IMG/VR virus record: IMGVR_UViG_3300035701_000342
Span: 1-21,451 of that record
DNA from: a virus
Length of the DNA: 21,451 bases
Reading direction: 5' to 3' (one strand)
Made by a program: the position numbers and the translations under genes. Shown piece after piece: positions 7,062-14,530 of this stretch; position 1 is the first letter of the stretch, and each line of letters begins with the position of its first letter. A model generated the notes under the pieces. That model was not told the origin of the DNA. It did not search any database and worked only from the letters and a program-made list of their open reading frames with translations.

Positions 7062-8192
7062 TCAGTTGTAAGGAGCCTCGATCACATTGAACTGGAAATC
7101 GTACTTTCCTGTGTAGAAGTCCATTCCAGGATCGATGTTGTCGTCGTGTTCCCGGAGGAATGCTTTGGGGAAATGCCCTTCATGCCAGGTGAACTTGACG
7201 AGCTCGCCGGCGGCTGCTTTAAGGTCCATGAGCTGGGCAAGGAACTTTCGCTGAGCAAGGGGATGGTCCCACCAGGTCGAATAACGTGCCGAGCCCTGGA
7301 CGATGACATATGATGATTTGTGGCCGGTAATCTCGATATAGGAGCCGTCGCTTCCGAGGAATGAATCATCTATGATTTCGAGGGCTCGGAACTTGACCTG
7401 GCATTTGGTGGTCCGATTCAGGAGGACGACATAGTATGATGCCGAGTAGAACGTCGGGAGGAGATTGTCGAACCAGCCGCGGGTGACCGAGAGCGCCCCG
7501 GTCGGCTTGATGTAGTAGACCTTGGCGAGGTAACTGCCAATGACGGAGCGGACCATGGTGAGAGTTCCGGCGATTATCTCCTCCTCCGGCTCGGTCACAA
7601 CGTTGAAGATGAGGGCCGAATCCGTGAGGACGAGAGTCTCGTTGGCGTTCCGGCCGTGGAGGTGGTCGCCGCCGAGAATGTAGGTGTAGGTCGCATCGAT
7701 GATGCCGGCGTTGCCGGTGATGACCCCATAGGTGTAACCGATGAGGGTTGGGAGATGATTCGTCCCGCCGATCATGCCGGTCTCGTACATCAGGATGCGG
7801 TATGCGGCCGTCCCGACGAGCTGGATCTTGGCGCCGATGACAGAGACGATTCCTACGACCGTCGCGACGCTTTGCCAATTGAGAAGACAATCCGCCGCGG
7901 CGATGCTGGCGTCACACTTGATGATACTCGTTCCGGTCAGCCATATCTTCCAGAGGTTCGTCCAATTGCCGTTGATGTTGACCGTTCCGTTGTTGGTGGC
8001 CTTTATCGTGATTTTCTTCGCGGCCTGAACGGTGATTCCACCACAGGAGACGGCGGCCGTATCGAGAACGAAAGTTCCGTTATCATTCCCGCCGGTCTGT
8101 TCCAAAGACACGATGTCGGTCGAGCCTATTGCTCCTGCGCCGGACCAATTGACGGTTCCTGCATCTGGTATAACGACATGAACGGTTGCCAT
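7062..8192 (-). CDS. Distal tail (Dit-like) protein with N-terminal beta-helix, 376 aa
   Basis: The ATG at 8192 follows AGGTGGGAAC, within the stop region of the tape measure gene. Residues 1-200 are repetitive short strands with Gly/Asn turns (VNINGNWTNLWKIWLTGTS), consistent with a parallel beta-helix. Residues 265-376 form a different globular domain (YIEITGHKSSYVIVQGSARY, RKFLAQLMDLKAAAGELVKF, FYTGKYDFQFNVIEAPYN) that looks like a tail structural domain. The position between tape measure and hub is where siphoviruses encode the distal tail protein. The assignment rests mostly on synteny. Confidence 0.55.
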   Translation of the reverse strand: MATVHVVIPDAGTVNWSGAGAIGSTDIVSLEQTGGNDNGTFVLDTAAVSCGGITVQAAKKITIKATNNGTVNINGNWTNLWKIWLTGTSIIKCDASIAAADCLLNWQSVATVVGIVSVIGAKIQLVGTAAYRILMYETGMIGGTNHLPTLIGYTYGVITGNAGIIDATYTYILGGDHLHGRNANETLVLTDSALIFNVVTEPEEEIIAGTLTMVRSVIGSYLAKVYYIKPTGALSVTRGWFDNLLPTFYSASYYVVLLNRTTKCQVKFRALEIIDDSFLGSDGSYIEITGHKSSYVIVQGSARYSTWWDHPLAQRKFLAQLMDLKAAAGELVKFTWHEGHFPKAFLREHDDNIDPGMDFYTGKYDFQFNVIEAPYN

Positions 8193-8200
8193 GTTCCCAC

Positions 8201-9442
8201 CTATGTAAGTAATCCTTTGAGCGCGTCGATGACCTTCTGTGCGATTGTGTCCTCATCGGCATGATAGATGTGCTGGTTCACGACCATCCCGTTGCCCCCG
8301 TATGCGAATGAACCCGCACCCTCGGGCTTCACGGACATGTTATTCAGGCTTGAGGCAATGGATGGGACGCTGGCGCTGATGCCTTTTGCGTAGGTTTCGC
8401 CGAGGGTCTTGCCCCACTTATCGATGTCGTGGAGGGGGCCCTGAGGAGGCGGTGAAAGTCCTTTGAAGAAATTGCCGATGGTGTCGCCAATGTTCTTGCA
8501 TTGATCCTCGAGCCATTTCTTCGCCTTGGCCATTCCATCGGCGAAGGCCTTAACCAGGTTCGAACCCCACTCGCCGGCCTTGTCGGCTATTCCCTTGAAC
8601 TGGTTCCCGATCCAGGCGACGGCATCGCCCGCGCCCTTCTTCATTCCATCCCAGGCATTGCCCATCGCCTTGCTGACATTGGAGCACCATTCGGTAATGC
8701 CCTTCCAGGCGTCTCCTAGCCCTTTCTTTGCCCAGTTCCCAAAGTCGCCGAATGCTTTCGTGACCTTGTCCCAGTTCGTGATAAGAAGATAGATGACGGC
8801 TATGAGGGCGATGATGATGGCAATGATCCAGACTATGGGGCAGGCGTACATGGCGGCGTTGACGGCCCACTGCGCGGCCGCGTGGCCCCACCCGACGATG
8901 GTCGCCCATATCTCAGCGGCGCTCTTGCCGGTGATGGCGAGAAGGAGCTTCCCGAGGGCTAATGAGGATTGAAGATATGAGGCGTACATGGTCGCCATGG
9001 TCCCGATAAGTTGGAGCCCTGTCCCGAGCATACCTGAGAGAGCCGGATTCACCTTGCCGAGCCAGTCGTACATTCCCTTGAGCCCGTTCCCGATGAGATC
9101 GGTAGAGCCCTTGAAATTGGCTCCCCAGGACTTCATCTGCCCGCCGACATGGGCCAGGTTCTGGGCCATCAGAATCTGCTCCATGTTTGCGAGCTTGTAT
9201 TCCTTGTTCATGGTCTTGACTTCGCGGCCGTGCTCTATTGCAGCTTTGTTGGCGGTGGCGAAGGAGTTGGCGACCTTACCCGATGACGATGAGACCGCAT
9301 TGCCCATCCCTGTCGCGTCGCCGGCGGCTTCGTTGGCCTTATCCCCGAGGGACTTTATGCTGTCGCCGGCGCTCTTGAGCGTGTCGCTGGCCTCATCTAC
9401 GGCCTTGAGGAGTATTCCGACCTCAACCTGGTCTCCTGCCAT
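8201..9442 (-). CDS. Tail tape measure protein, 413 aa
   Basis: The sequence shows typical tape-measure features. The N-terminus is Ala/Ser/Lys-rich and helical (GDSIKSLGDKANEAAGDATG). Hydrophobic segments follow at 138-171 and 199-222 (CPIVWIIAIIIALIAVIYLL). Trp-containing amphipathic repeats come next (FGNWAKKGLGDAWKGI, AWIGNQFKGIADKAGEW), then the characteristic SPPPQGPLHDID and a Gly-rich tail. It sets tail length and is ejected during infection. At about 1.5 angstrom per residue, 413 residues would give a tail near 60 nm, which is short. Its start overlaps the end of the downstream chaperone frame by 20 bases, as in other tailed phages. Confidence 0.85.
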   Translation of the reverse strand: MAGDQVEVGILLKAVDEASDTLKSAGDSIKSLGDKANEAAGDATGMGNAVSSSSGKVANSFATANKAAIEHGREVKTMNKEYKLANMEQILMAQNLAHVGGQMKSWGANFKGSTDLIGNGLKGMYDWLGKVNPALSGMLGTGLQLIGTMATMYASYLQSSLALGKLLLAITGKSAAEIWATIVGWGHAAAQWAVNAAMYACPIVWIIAIIIALIAVIYLLITNWDKVTKAFGDFGNWAKKGLGDAWKGITEWCSNVSKAMGNAWDGMKKGAGDAVAWIGNQFKGIADKAGEWGSNLVKAFADGMAKAKKWLEDQCKNIGDTIGNFFKGLSPPPQGPLHDIDKWGKTLGETYAKGISASVPSIASSLNNMSVKPEGAGSFAYGGNGMVVNQHIYHADEDTIAQKVIDALKGLLT

Positions 9443-9716
9443 CTTGCCTCATCTGCTCCTTGAGCTTCTCCAGCTCGTCATATTCCGTATTGTCTATCTG
9501 AGCCAGTTCGTGCTGCGCCCTGGTTGCCGCGGGAAGGTCCTTGTCATCCCCCGAGGCCAGTTTCTCCTCTTCTGCGCCTTTGCCGACCAGGATGCCGTCG
9601 AACATGAGCCTGTCGAGCCCCGAGAGGTGGATACCTTCGGGGTCGAGGATCTGAGAGGGGAGCATCCCGAGTTTAACGGACATCAGGCCCGCCAGTTTGC
9701 CGTGAGGCGTCTGGGC
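9423..9716 (-). CDS. Tail assembly chaperone, second (T-like) frame read by frameshift
   Basis: This frame (stop at 9423-9425) overlaps the end of the first chaperone gene and lacks a convincing start. It is open upstream only to a TGA at 9818-9816. From AKPWANPFAQTPHGKLAG onward it reads as a real protein; upstream of that it is Arg/Ser-rich shadow. Lambda-like phages make a G-GT fusion here. Fusion at 9735-9713 would give about 230 residues. The chaperone coats the tape measure during tail assembly and is absent from the mature virion. Internal initiation at ATG 9683 is an alternative. The start coordinate marks the proposed shift, not an initiation codon. Confidence 0.6.
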   Translation of the reverse strand, partial: AQTPHGKLAGLMSVKLGMLPSQILDPEGIHLSGLDRLMFDGILVGKGAEEEKLASGDDKDLPAATRAQHELAQIDNTEYDELEKLKEQMRQDGRRPG

Positions 9717-10119
9717 GAAAGGATTCGCCCAGGGCTTTGCCCTCCGCACCCTGCGAGGCATCGACGAGCTTCTGGATGAGTTCGGACTTCTCAATCGCTT
9801 CCAGGTCGTCGACACTCAGATCGTCCTCGCCGGTGGCTACGGTCCCGCTTGGCATCAGGCGCGGCGAGACGGACATCGGGCGGACGACCTTGTCGAGTAT
9901 CTCGTCCAGATGCGCGAGCATCTTGGCGCCCAAGACCTCGCTCTTTGACGTGGCGATCTCGTCCATGCTGACGCCCAGGATGTCGAACACCTTCACGACT
10001 TCTACGGCATCGAGTTTTCTCAGTATGAAATCGGTGCCCATCTTCGTCGTGATGGTTATCCTCGGTCGGCTCTCGTTGTAAGCCTTTATCTTTTCTGCGT
10101 GCTTGTCCCTTGCGTTCAT
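9673..10119 (-). CDS. Tail assembly chaperone, first (G-like) frame, 148 aa
   Basis: The ATG at 10119 follows GGAGGAAGGGAA. The protein is acidic and helical, with a short beta start (PRITITTKMGTDFILRKLDA) and helices (MLAHLDEILDKVV, LSVDDLEAIEKSELIQKLV). This fits the G-type chaperones between tail tube and tape measure. It is followed by an overlapping frame that probably supplies a C-terminal extension by frameshift. Its leader contains the twin kink-turn-like hairpins, so its level relative to the abundant tail tube protein may be set post-transcriptionally. Confidence 0.75.
   Translation of the reverse strand: MNARDKHAEKIKAYNESRPRITITTKMGTDFILRKLDAVEVVKVFDILGVSMDEIATSKSEVLGAKMLAHLDEILDKVVRPMSVSPRLMPSGTVATGEDDLSVDDLEAIEKSELIQKLVDASQGAEGKALGESFRPDASRQTGGPDVR
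9713..9735 (-). other. Candidate programmed frameshift site (+1 or -2)
   Basis: On the minus strand the zero frame reads CTG GGC GAA TCC TTT CGC. Moving from the first chaperone frame to the second needs a +1 or -2 shift. Two candidates are visible: TTT-C at 9720-9717, where a Phe tRNA could re-pair with TTC after a +1 slip, and GGGCGAA (9730-9724), which recalls from memory the GGGGCGA site of phage Mu (-2). No heptamer of the common -1 type is needed or seen. Confidence 0.45.
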
Positions 10120-10162
10120 TTCCCTTCCTCCCTTCCTGCTATTGTCCTCGGTGGACTGTGAT

Positions 10163-10243
10163 GGGCTCGGGCTTTCGCCTTCATCGCCCTCGTGGGAAAG
10201 GCTACGAGCTTGATGGGCCTCGGGCTTTTGCCGTCATCGACCC
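10163..10243 (-). ncRNA. Twin kink-turn-like RNA hairpins in the chaperone leader
   Basis: The 163-base gap 10120-10282 has two copies, 52 bases apart, of a hairpin readable only on the minus strand. Copy A (10243-10215): GGGTC stem, GAT bulge, GA, C, GGC-AAAA-GCC, C, GA, GGCCC stem. Copy B (10189-10163): GGGC, GAT, GA, A, GGC-GAAA-GCC, C, GA, GCCC. This is kink-turn order: canonical stem, three-base bulge, tandem G.A pairs, one non-canonical pair, second stem, GNRA-type tetraloop in B. The copies differ by a tetraloop base, the non-canonical position and one inserted U-G pair, all structure-neutral. Archaeal L7Ae binds such motifs. Function is inferred; short frames here (11 and 22 codons) are not convincing genes. 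Confidence 0.55.
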
Positions 10244-10282
10244 CTCCGGGAAGGGATTTCCGAGGCCAATGTCGGAGCGTGA

Positions 10283-11251
10283 TCAGTTGTACGCGGGAGT
10301 CACGGTATTCTGGTAGAGTATGGTGAACGGATTCGTGCCCGCCACCGGGAGGACCATCTCATACTCGATGTTCTCGATGGTCCTGTCGCGCTTGTTGATG
10401 TTCGCCTTGTGTGTGTTGTAGATTGCTTCCACGATCTGGAACTTGAGGAATGGATACGCCGTTGCTCCGGCCAGCTCGTTGTGGATGAGCTCGATTGCGA
10501 TCGCCTGCGGGGTCAGGTAGACGTCCGGCGCGAGTGCGGTCGATTTGCCCATGAACATCTTCCACTGATCTATTGCATCGAAGAACAGGTCGATGGTGCC
10601 CTTCACGGTCAGCTCCTGGAAGTTGCAGGAGTAGAGAGTCCTGTTGCCGTGGGCGAAGTCGTCCTCCGTGACCTTGTTCTCAATCTCCATCGTCATGCCC
10701 TTGATGCGGGCGATTGTTGCGCCTCCTATCTTGCAGAGGGCGTGGACGTTGTGATAGGGCTTCTTGATGGAGAAGGTGGGGGTCGCCAAAGAGTCTATGA
10801 GCATCGTCTTGCCGACGGTTTCCCACTCGCAGAGGACCTTTCCCTTGGGGCTCAGCGTGACCTTGAGCTTCTTGGCGATGGAGCCCGGCATGGACTTCTG
10901 TCCTGCGGTTACATCGCCTCCTACGGCGAGCGTGAGAGGCTGGGAGGTCTGCGAGGGGATCATAGTATGCAGGTAGACGCCTGCCTCGGTGGTGGTGATG
11001 GTGTCAGAGGCGGAACCCATGAGAGCGTGGAGGAGCCTTCCGATGTTCTCGGTCTCGGCGTAGCACTTGAAGCCGCCCTTGACCTTTGCCGGGCCGGGTA
11101 CGGGCTTCTCCTTGTATCTCGTCCCCATCAAAGGCTCAGCATCGACGCTGTTGTCGATGCTGTAGCTCTCGTCGAGTGCGTTGATGTAGTCCGTGAGCGA
11201 GACCTGCGTTCCGTATACCGATTCCTTTCCTACCCCGATAAATCGTGCCAT
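10283..11251 (-). CDS. Major tail tube protein, 322 aa
   Basis: The ATG at 11251 follows a very strong AAGGAGGGATG site, consistent with high expression. The opening (ARFIGVGKESVYGTQVSLTD) matches the GxESxYGT pattern of siphovirus tail tube proteins. Residues 45-300 are beta-rich with strands ending in Lys/Glu, and the C-terminus is strand-rich (NIEYEMVLPVAGTNPFTILY). The position between the terminator-like gene and the chaperones is the classic slot. Subunits stack as hexameric rings around the tape measure. Confidence 0.8.
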   Translation of the reverse strand: MARFIGVGKESVYGTQVSLTDYINALDESYSIDNSVDAEPLMGTRYKEKPVPGPAKVKGGFKCYAETENIGRLLHALMGSASDTITTTEAGVYLHTMIPSQTSQPLTLAVGGDVTAGQKSMPGSIAKKLKVTLSPKGKVLCEWETVGKTMLIDSLATPTFSIKKPYHNVHALCKIGGATIARIKGMTMEIENKVTEDDFAHGNRTLYSCNFQELTVKGTIDLFFDAIDQWKMFMGKSTALAPDVYLTPQAIAIELIHNELAGATAYPFLKFQIVEAIYNTHKANINKRDRTIENIEYEMVLPVAGTNPFTILYQNTVTPAYN

Positions 11252-11252
11252 G

Positions 11253-11597
11253 TCATCCCTCCTTGAATTCGTCTTCCATTACGGCCGGCGCGGCCCTCCG
11301 GTAAGTCTCCAGCGACGCGACGAACTGCGCTTCCTTCTCGGCCCTTGCGGGCTTGAGCCCCTCGACCGCCTTTATCTTCGCGTCTGCGGCCGCTCCGGGA
11401 TCCTTGCCCGCTGCATCGAGCGTGTCCTGGATCGCTTTTGCGTCCTTGAGCTTGACCTCGATGTAGATGGGGTCGTCCACGAACAGGTCGTCGAAGATGT
11501 CCTCGACCATGAACGGAACACCCCACTTGATCGGGTGCGGGAATTGGACCTTCATGCATTCTGTTGCTCCTCCGACATAGACATATATTTTCGGCAT
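11253..11597 (-). CDS. Small virion-module protein, 114 aa
   Basis: The ATG at 11597 follows AGGAGGAAGA. Residues 1-50 are beta-rich (KIYVYVGGATECMKVQFPHP, WGVPFMVEDIFDDLFVDDP). The pattern of a hydrophobic GVPFxVxD strand followed by a helix occurs, from memory, in small proteins of phage head-tail modules. Residues 52-114 are Ala/Lys/Glu-rich helix. It is placed between tail terminator and tail tube, only one base before the latter, which suggests coupled translation. The function is unknown. Confidence 0.6.
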   Translation of the reverse strand: MPKIYVYVGGATECMKVQFPHPIKWGVPFMVEDIFDDLFVDDPIYIEVKLKDAKAIQDTLDAAGKDPGAAADAKIKAVEGLKPARAEKEAQFVASLETYRRAAPAVMEDEFKEG

Positions 11598-11609
11598 TCT
11601 TCTTCCTCC

Positions 11610-13907
11610 TCAGATTGTCGTTGACTTCCTGTATTGGCATTCGAGCAATACGAAATGGAGCGTGACATCGCCGTGGCCGATCGGCGGGCCTTTGATGAAC
11701 TCGGAGAAGGTGATGATGGTGCCGCCGTTGACGAGAACCTTGTGGTTGTCGGCGAGCAATTCAGCTTCGATTTCTTCCGCGAGGTCCACGGCGAGCTTCT
11801 GGTCCTTGCTCGGCGAATGGCCCATGACATAGACCTGGAACTCGATACCGATAAGAGCGTCCTGGAAGTCGCCGCTCATCCCATCGACATCCAAGGGAGC
11901 GCGGGAGATGCCGACGAAGACGCCGGCCTTGTACTGGGACGCGAAGAACTCGGGGAAGGTTCTTGTTCCGTACTCGATGGCGTTGTCGAAGAGAGCGGAG
12001 AGGTTCGTTTTGGTGGAGGCCGCCAGGATAGTGATAATATCCGTGGCGACGGTGTTCCTTCCGACCGCTACGGATGCGCCCGAGGTGTCGAAGACGAGAA
12101 CGGCATTGATGCAATCGATGTGGGCTCCTACAGCCATGTTGGTGAAGTAGAGGTACGGTACTGAGGTTCCTACGCCTTGGATGGCTCCCGTTCCGGTTAT
12201 CGTACCTGAATGGGCTCCGGGGGTGTTCACGGTCGCGGAGTTGTCGAGTAAGAGCGAGCCGTAGACGATGAGGGTTCCGGAGCAGGTGGAGTTTGATACG
12301 AATATCACGTGACCGTTGAGGTTGACCTGGAGGTTGGCGTTCGCGGCGACGGCGAAACCCGCGGAGGAGACGCAGTAATCGGAGAAGGTGATGGTGTCGA
12401 GGGCAACGACGGAGACGCCATCCACGGTGACATTGTTCAGAGCGATGGTCTTGCCGGTGCCGGGAGTCGTGATGGTGAACTGAATGTCCACCTTGGAGAA
12501 GGTGCAGGAGGACCAGGTCCAGGTCCCGGTGTTGGCGAGCACCGTGGTCGTGGCGGACCCGCCGCTGATGACGGTGCCCGCGCCCATCGTGAAGGTGCTG
12601 CCGTTGCTGAATGTCTTACTGGCGGCCAGGTTCAGCGTCACGGCCGCCGAGGTCGTGCAGGTGAATGTATGGGTGGCGCTGATGGTGAAGTTCTGGAGGT
12701 TACAGTCTCCCGTGATATTCAAGGCACCCGCATAATGGCCACCGTAGTCAGTCGTGAGATTGTACTGTATGTCGAGCCATTTCAGATTTGCTACGGCATT
12801 GGTGCCCGCCCATTGAAATCCAGTATTCCCCGAACTTGTCACGACGCATTTGTATGACACACTTGCGCTCTGAAATGTCACGCCACCAGTAATTTTGAAA
12901 TCGATATAACCGCTGTTCATTACTATCGTGGCAGCAGCGGAAGTCGTGCCCATCGTGACTGTACAGACTCCTTGTGCTTCCCAATAATTAGGCCCGTTGA
13001 TTGTTAGGTTGTGTTCTATGGTTATGTTCTCATCATAATAGCAGCTTACCGTCAGAATATCATAGAATACGGCACCACCCGGATGAATGCTCCCGACACC
13101 GGATATTACATTTAACTTTCCATTGTCGTGATGATAGTCACCGTTAATATCCATAAGGCAAGCGCCAGCATTCCCAAATTTGAATTCCCCTGCTCCATTT
13201 GGAGCGTATACTGCTCCTCCGACCGCCAAAACAAAAGTGTTAGTTTGTATCCAGGTCCATGCCACATTTACACCCAATGTCCCGCCGTTGTTGATGGTGT
13301 TGGCGCCGTCGAACTGAAACACGCTCGTCGCCGACGGTATGACTGACCCGCTGATTGAAGACGCTCCCCCGACCAAGATGTCCCCGCCGGCGTCCATCGT
13401 CAGAACGCAGGAAGCGTTCGATGTGAAGGTCCCCGCCGTTATCGTTATGCTCCCGCTCCCAACTGATTTGTCGATGATGAGGGATTTCGTGGCCAGCGAA
13501 ACCGTGTCCCCGCTCGCGAGGTCCGTCCCGCCTCCGTCCATGTTGTCGGCGGTGGGCGCGGCCTTGGTGTTGCCGTCCACCCAGGCGGTCATGCCGGCGA
13601 CGAATGGGATGAGGTGATGCTGGCCCAGGACCTGGACGAGGACCATGAGGGCCACGATGCCGGCCACGGCGCAGGCCGTCCGCCTCCGCAAGTACCAGGG
13701 CGTGTAGATTTTAAGTCCGCCGCCCTCGGTCTGGACCTTCCGTTGGTTCCATCTCATTTTGAAAGGCCTGGTCCGGTCAATGCGCCTGAGTTCGAGCCGG
13801 AGTTTGATGGCGTCCAGGACCGGGAGCTCAAGCCGGCGGGTCGGCGCCTTCGAGACCGTGGTGGATACCTGCTGGCAGAGGAATAGGAGGAGCAGGATGG
13901 GTATCAT
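11610..13907 (-). CDS. Membrane-anchored beta-helix fused to tail-terminator-like domain, 765 aa
   Basis: The ATG at 13907 overlaps the upstream TGA (ATGA) and follows GGAGGGCAA; the open frame beyond is Gly/Arg-rich shadow. Hydrophobic segments lie at 1-10 (MIPILLLLFL) and about 77-95 (CAVAGIVALMVLVQVLG), separated by a basic stretch. Residues 130-630 are short Gly/Ser/Thr/Asn-rich strand repeats typical of a right-handed beta-helix. Residues 635-765 (11613-12005) are globular (ALIGIEFQVYVMG, KLAVDLAEEIEAELL, DVTLHFVLLECQYRK) and resemble tail terminator proteins, whose syntenic slot this is. A terminator is normally about 130-200 residues, so the 630-residue extension is exceptional. The part at 12750-13260 is AT-richer than its flanks. 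Confidence 0.6.
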   Translation of the reverse strand: MIPILLLLFLCQQVSTTVSKAPTRRLELPVLDAIKLRLELRRIDRTRPFKMRWNQRKVQTEGGGLKIYTPWYLRRRTACAVAGIVALMVLVQVLGQHHLIPFVAGMTAWVDGNTKAAPTADNMDGGGTDLASGDTVSLATKSLIIDKSVGSGSITITAGTFTSNASCVLTMDAGGDILVGGASSISGSVIPSATSVFQFDGANTINNGGTLGVNVAWTWIQTNTFVLAVGGAVYAPNGAGEFKFGNAGACLMDINGDYHHDNGKLNVISGVGSIHPGGAVFYDILTVSCYYDENITIEHNLTINGPNYWEAQGVCTVTMGTTSAAATIVMNSGYIDFKITGGVTFQSASVSYKCVVTSSGNTGFQWAGTNAVANLKWLDIQYNLTTDYGGHYAGALNITGDCNLQNFTISATHTFTCTTSAAVTLNLAASKTFSNGSTFTMGAGTVISGGSATTTVLANTGTWTWSSCTFSKVDIQFTITTPGTGKTIALNNVTVDGVSVVALDTITFSDYCVSSAGFAVAANANLQVNLNGHVIFVSNSTCSGTLIVYGSLLLDNSATVNTPGAHSGTITGTGAIQGVGTSVPYLYFTNMAVGAHIDCINAVLVFDTSGASVAVGRNTVATDIITILAASTKTNLSALFDNAIEYGTRTFPEFFASQYKAGVFVGISRAPLDVDGMSGDFQDALIGIEFQVYVMGHSPSKDQKLAVDLAEEIEAELLADNHKVLVNGGTIITFSEFIKGPPIGHGDVTLHFVLLECQYRKSTTI

Positions 13908-14338
13908 TTGCCCTCCTTGAGCGCGGCCTCGGCGCAGGCCATGACAATGCCCGGCTGCCGGGCCAGGAGCATCGTCTTGGCCCAGATGTGCGCCGGCCGG
14001 GCCCGGACCCTTCTGCCGGTGTCGTGGCCCCAGGCGATATTCCTGTGGCCCCCGTAGACCCACTTGGCGTAGTAGACGGTGGGGCCGACTATGAAACCAT
14101 CGGGGAGTTTGAAGATGTCGATGCCTGTGACCAGGTCCCCGGACTGGCGTTCAATATACGGCGAAGACGAGAACTGCACCATGAGCGTTCTCGCCTGGAG
14201 CGCCATGGTCTGGTTGTAGAGTTCGAGGAACCGGGGGATGCGCTCGGCCCTGATCGATGTGATCACCCGCATGGCCTCGTCGATGTCCACCTTCATGACG
14301 AACAGCGGATTTGTTGCTGAAGGTGGAGCGGTCGTCAT
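13904..14338 (-). CDS. HK97 gp10-like neck/head-closure protein, 144 aa
   Basis: The ATG at 14338 abuts the TAG of the upstream gene. A helix (AERIPRFLELYNQTMALQAR) is followed by GDLVTGIDIF, IVGPTVYYAKWVYGGHRNIA and RARPAHIW. The pattern of a G-P-x-x-Y-A-x-x-x-x-x-G turn followed by R-x-R-P is that of HK97 gp10-type neck proteins, which usually read G-x-x-Y-A-x-x-x-E-x-G and P-x-x-P. It would lie at the head-tail interface. Its end overlaps the next gene by four bases. Confidence 0.7.
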   Translation of the reverse strand: MTTAPPSATNPLFVMKVDIDEAMRVITSIRAERIPRFLELYNQTMALQARTLMVQFSSSPYIERQSGDLVTGIDIFKLPDGFIVGPTVYYAKWVYGGHRNIAWGHDTGRRVRARPAHIWAKTMLLARQPGIVMACAEAALKEGK

Positions 14339-14530
14339 CTATCTCCTCGAGGGGCAGTTCTTGTTCGTGATGACCACGGGCTGCCCGTCCCTGGCCCCAC
14401 ACTGTTCCTTGAGTTCGTCGTCCCACTTGACCCCGCCCGGGAAGCGCTGGCGGCCGCCGATGTGCCGGACCTGGCGCTGCATGAACTGGCCGAAGTCCAT
14501 GCCTATCTTTCTCCCACGGAACATGACCAC
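14339..14530 (-). CDS. Small head-tail module protein, 63 aa
   Basis: The GTG at 14530 lies directly after the upstream TGA with GAGGTGGA about 6 bases before it; an ATG two codons later is a less well-spaced alternative. The product is basic, with MDFGQFMQRQVRHIGGRQRF, two cysteines (QCGARD, NKNCPSRR) and no recognised fold. It sits exactly between two connector-type genes, so it may take part in head closure, but this is inferred from position. Confidence 0.55.
   Translation of the reverse strand: MVMFRGRKIGMDFGQFMQRQVRHIGGRQRFPGGVKWDDELKEQCGARDGQPVVITNKNCPSRR

Noticed and set aside
10163-10243. The two hairpins as box C/D or H/ACA guide RNAs
   Set aside because: No CUGA box D pairs with a full box C, and no guide pocket with a properly spaced ACA is evident, so only the kink-turn claim is kept.
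10110-10316. 68-codon plus-strand frame across the chaperone leader
   Set aside because: Runs antisense into both neighbours, has no ribosome binding site, and the repeat differences fit RNA pairing on the other strand better than a protein.
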